Positions 6,854-8,391 of a stretch of 8,391 nucleotides of DNA are shown piece after piece. The DNA lies in assembly GCA_025929595.1 (NCBI GenBank), contig JAICQA010000109.1:1-8391 (forward strand). Reading direction: 5' to 3'. The notes beneath the pieces are model-generated. The model did not search any database, had not been told where the DNA came from, and saw only the letters and a list, made by a program, of their open reading frames with translations. The position numbers were made by a program, and so were the translations under genes. Source of the DNA: Xanthobacteraceae bacterium (GTDB lineage: Bacteria; Pseudomonadota; Alphaproteobacteria; Rhizobiales; Xanthobacteraceae). Position 1 is the stretch's first letter. Each line of letters starts with the position of its first letter.

Positions 6854-7471
6854 TCATGCGCGGCGGACGATCTTCAGGACCTCCCGGAATGCCGCCTCTA
6901 TATCCAGTTCGGTGGTATCGAGCAAGACAGCATCTGGCGCGGGTTTCAGGGGTGCCGCAGCTCTCTCGGCGTCACGTTCGTCGCGCCTGCGGATGTCCGA
7001 CAAGACCTGTTCATAGGTAATGGCTTCCCCCCGCCCCGCAAGCTCGCGGAGGCGGCGGACGGCGCGGACCTCGGGGCTCGCCGTGACGAAAATCTTAATG
7101 TTGGCCTCGGGTGCAATGACAGTTCCAGTATCGCGGCCGTCGAGCACGGCGCCGCCGGGGCGCCGCGCGAAGTCCTGCTGCAGCTTCAGGAGGGCGGCGC
7201 GAACCTGGGGCATGACGGCGACGCGGGAGGCGGCCTCGCCGAGCCCGGCGCCGGACAGACGCTCGCGGTCCAGATCGGCGAGATTGACCGCACGCGCGGC
7301 TTCGAGCGCGGCCTTGGCGTCGTCGAGCGGCCGGCCCGCGCGCAGCATGAGATCGGCAACGCTGCGATAGAGAAGACCAGTATCGAGAACCGGCACGCCC
7401 AGCACCTCGCCAAGACGGCGCGCGAGCGTCCCTTTACCCGAGGCAGCGGGACCGTCGATGGTGACGATCAT
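6854..7471 (-). CDS. cmk: Cytidylate (CMP/dCMP) kinase
   Basis: Phosphorylates CMP and dCMP with ATP, feeding CTP and dCTP pools in the cytoplasm. It has 205 residues, slightly shorter than E. coli Cmk (227). The P-loop is GPAASGKGT (7-15) with K13. LDTGLLYRSVA (29-39) is the substrate-side motif, DGRDTGTVIAPEA (111-123) carries the CMP-contacting R113/D114, and the lid region RRRDERDAER (161-170) supplies arginines around the phosphates. PLKPAPDAVLLDTT (174-187) is the usual C-terminal motif. The ATG overlaps the aroA stop by 4 bp (ATGA), indicating translational coupling, in line with the lack of a clear Shine-Dalgarno sequence of its own. Two stop codons stand in tandem at its end (TGATGA). 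Confidence 0.97.
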   Translation of the reverse strand: MIVTIDGPAASGKGTLARRLGEVLGVPVLDTGLLYRSVADLMLRAGRPLDDAKAALEAARAVNLADLDRERLSGAGLGEAASRVAVMPQVRAALLKLQQDFARRPGGAVLDGRDTGTVIAPEANIKIFVTASPEVRAVRRLRELAGRGEAITYEQVLSDIRRRDERDAERAAAPLKPAPDAVLLDTTELDIEAAFREVLKIVRRA

Positions 7472-8391
7472 CGGGGCGCAATATCCGCGCCGAGCGAATT
7501 CATCATCTCGGCGAAGCCGGGAAAGCTCGTCGCGACAAACGAAGAGTCGTCGACCGCAACCGGCTTCTCGCTCGCCAGGCCCATGACGAGGAAGCTCATT
7601 GCGATGCGGTGATCCATGTGGGTCGCGACCGTGCCGCCGCCCTTGGCGCGGCCGCGGCCTTCGACGATCAGGTCGTCGCCCGCGATTTCGCAGTCGACAC
7701 CGTTCACGCGCAATCCGTCCGCAATCGCCGCCAAGCGATCCGACTCTTTCACGCGCAATTCGGCGAGGCCGCGCATGCGCGTCGTGCCTTCGGCGAAGCT
7801 CGCCGCCACCGCGAGCACCGGATATTCGTCGATCATCGACGGCGCGCGCTCGGGCGGCACGTCGACGCCCTTGAGCGACGAGGCGCGGATACGCAGGTCG
7901 AGCACCGGCTCACCACCCGCGTCGCGCCGCGAGACTTCTTCGATGTCCGCACCCATCTCGCGCAGCGTATCGAAGAGGCCGGTGCGCAGCGGGTTGGCGA
8001 GCACGCCTTCGAGTACAAGATCGGAGCCACGCACGATCAGCGCCGCGACCAACGGAAATGCCGCGGACGACGGGTCTCCCGGCACGACGATCTTCTGCGG
8101 CGTGAGCTCGGGGCGGCCCGTGAGCGCGATGCGGCTGCCATGTGCGCCGTGTTTCGTCACGGAAATCTGCGCACCGAAATGACGCAGCATGCGCTCGGTG
8201 TGATCGCGCGTCGCTTCCTTCTCGATCACGGTCGTTGTGCCGGGCGCCGCGAGACCGCAGAGCAGCACGGCCGATTTCACCTGCGCCGACGCAACCGGAC
8301 TTTCAAATTCGATCGGGAGCGGATCGCGCGCGCCACGCAGCAAGAGCGGCAAGCGGCCTTCATCGGACTCGACGATTTCGGCCCCCATGCG
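7468..8391 (-). CDS. aroA: 3-phosphoshikimate 1-carboxyvinyltransferase (EPSP synthase), class II, 5' end cut by window edge
   Basis: Condenses shikimate 3-phosphate with PEP to give EPSP, the sixth step of the shikimate pathway and the target of glyphosate. About 307 C-terminal residues are visible; the family is about 440-455 long, so roughly 140 are missing beyond position 8391. The sequence follows the class II Agrobacterium CP4 enzyme closely: ASAQVKSAVLL, TRDHTERML, VPGDPSSAAFPLVAAL, RAPSMIDEYPVLAVAA, LRVKESDRLAA and ATHMDHRIAMSFLVMGL. The catalytic Asp and Glu of IDEYP and the KESDRL and DHRIAMS motifs are intact. The class II motif N-X-T-R reads N-P-L-R here (7984-7995). It leads the aroA-cmk-rpsA cluster. 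Confidence 0.97.
   Translation of the reverse strand, partial: RMGAEIVESDEGRLPLLLRGARDPLPIEFESPVASAQVKSAVLLCGLAAPGTTTVIEKEATRDHTERMLRHFGAQISVTKHGAHGSRIALTGRPELTPQKIVVPGDPSSAAFPLVAALIVRGSDLVLEGVLANPLRTGLFDTLREMGADIEEVSRRDAGGEPVLDLRIRASSLKGVDVPPERAPSMIDEYPVLAVAASFAEGTTRMRGLAELRVKESDRLAAIADGLRVNGVDCEIAGDDLIVEGRGRAKGGGTVATHMDHRIAMSFLVMGLASEKPVAVDDSSFVATSFPGFAEMMNSLGADIAPR

Noticed and set aside
5595..7016. Long plus-strand open frame (473 codons) opposite rpsA and the cmk end
   Set aside because: It is the antisense frame of a GC-rich, strongly codon-biased rpsA. The translation is rich in D, E, L, R and V with no family motif, and it crosses the rpsA-cmk gap with no ribosome-binding site.
1..8391. 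tRNA genes, CRISPR arrays, insertion sequences, phage or defence genes
   Set aside because: None seen. Gaps total only a few hundred bases and contain no direct-repeat series, cloverleaf or transposase fragment.

Overview
The window is a GC-rich stretch of a bacterial chromosome with ten protein genes, all on the minus strand. The order read 5'->3' on that strand is aroA-cmk-rpsA, then pyrE, then sppA-ihfB-lapA-(ornithine cyclodeaminase family)-trpF-trpB. The chain aroA-cmk-rpsA-sppA-ihfB-lapA-trpF-trpB is a familiar alphaproteobacterial layout. The protein sequences agree with that: a class II, CP4-like EPSP synthase, a short 187-residue PyrE of the kind seen in some Hyphomicrobiales, and an alphaproteobacterial-type six-domain S1. 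I place the source in Alphaproteobacteria, probably Hyphomicrobiales. Genus cannot be read from this stretch.

Right part (about 6854-8391): the 3' two thirds of aroA (shikimate pathway) overlaps cmk (CMP/dCMP kinase) by 4 bp. A short gap of 53 bp with a terminator-like hairpin follows, then rpsA (5091-6800), which has a strong Shine-Dalgarno sequence. A perfect 11-bp hairpin lies just after rpsA. Middle part: pyrE (orotate phosphoribosyltransferase) stands alone, with about 90 bp before it and about 127 bp after it. Left part: sppA (membrane signal-peptide peptidase), a 57-bp gap with a weak hairpin, then a tightly packed run of ihfB, lapA, an ornithine cyclodeaminase/mu-crystallin family gene, trpF and trpB (cut by the window edge). 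Gaps there are 29 bp or less, and trpF/trpB overlap by 4 bp.

Functionally this is housekeeping DNA. aroA makes the chorismate precursor and trpF/trpB act in tryptophan synthesis. cmk and pyrE serve pyrimidine nucleotides. rpsA serves translation, ihfB nucleoid structure, and sppA and lapA the envelope. No tRNA, rRNA, CRISPR array, insertion sequence or phage gene was seen, and no gap without a gene exceeds about 130 bp. I found no convincing undescribed system. The points worth a second look are two genes set into an otherwise conserved chain (pyrE and the cyclodeaminase-family gene), a change in a class II EPSPS motif, and three intergenic hairpins, one of which has its T-tract on the strand opposite to the genes.
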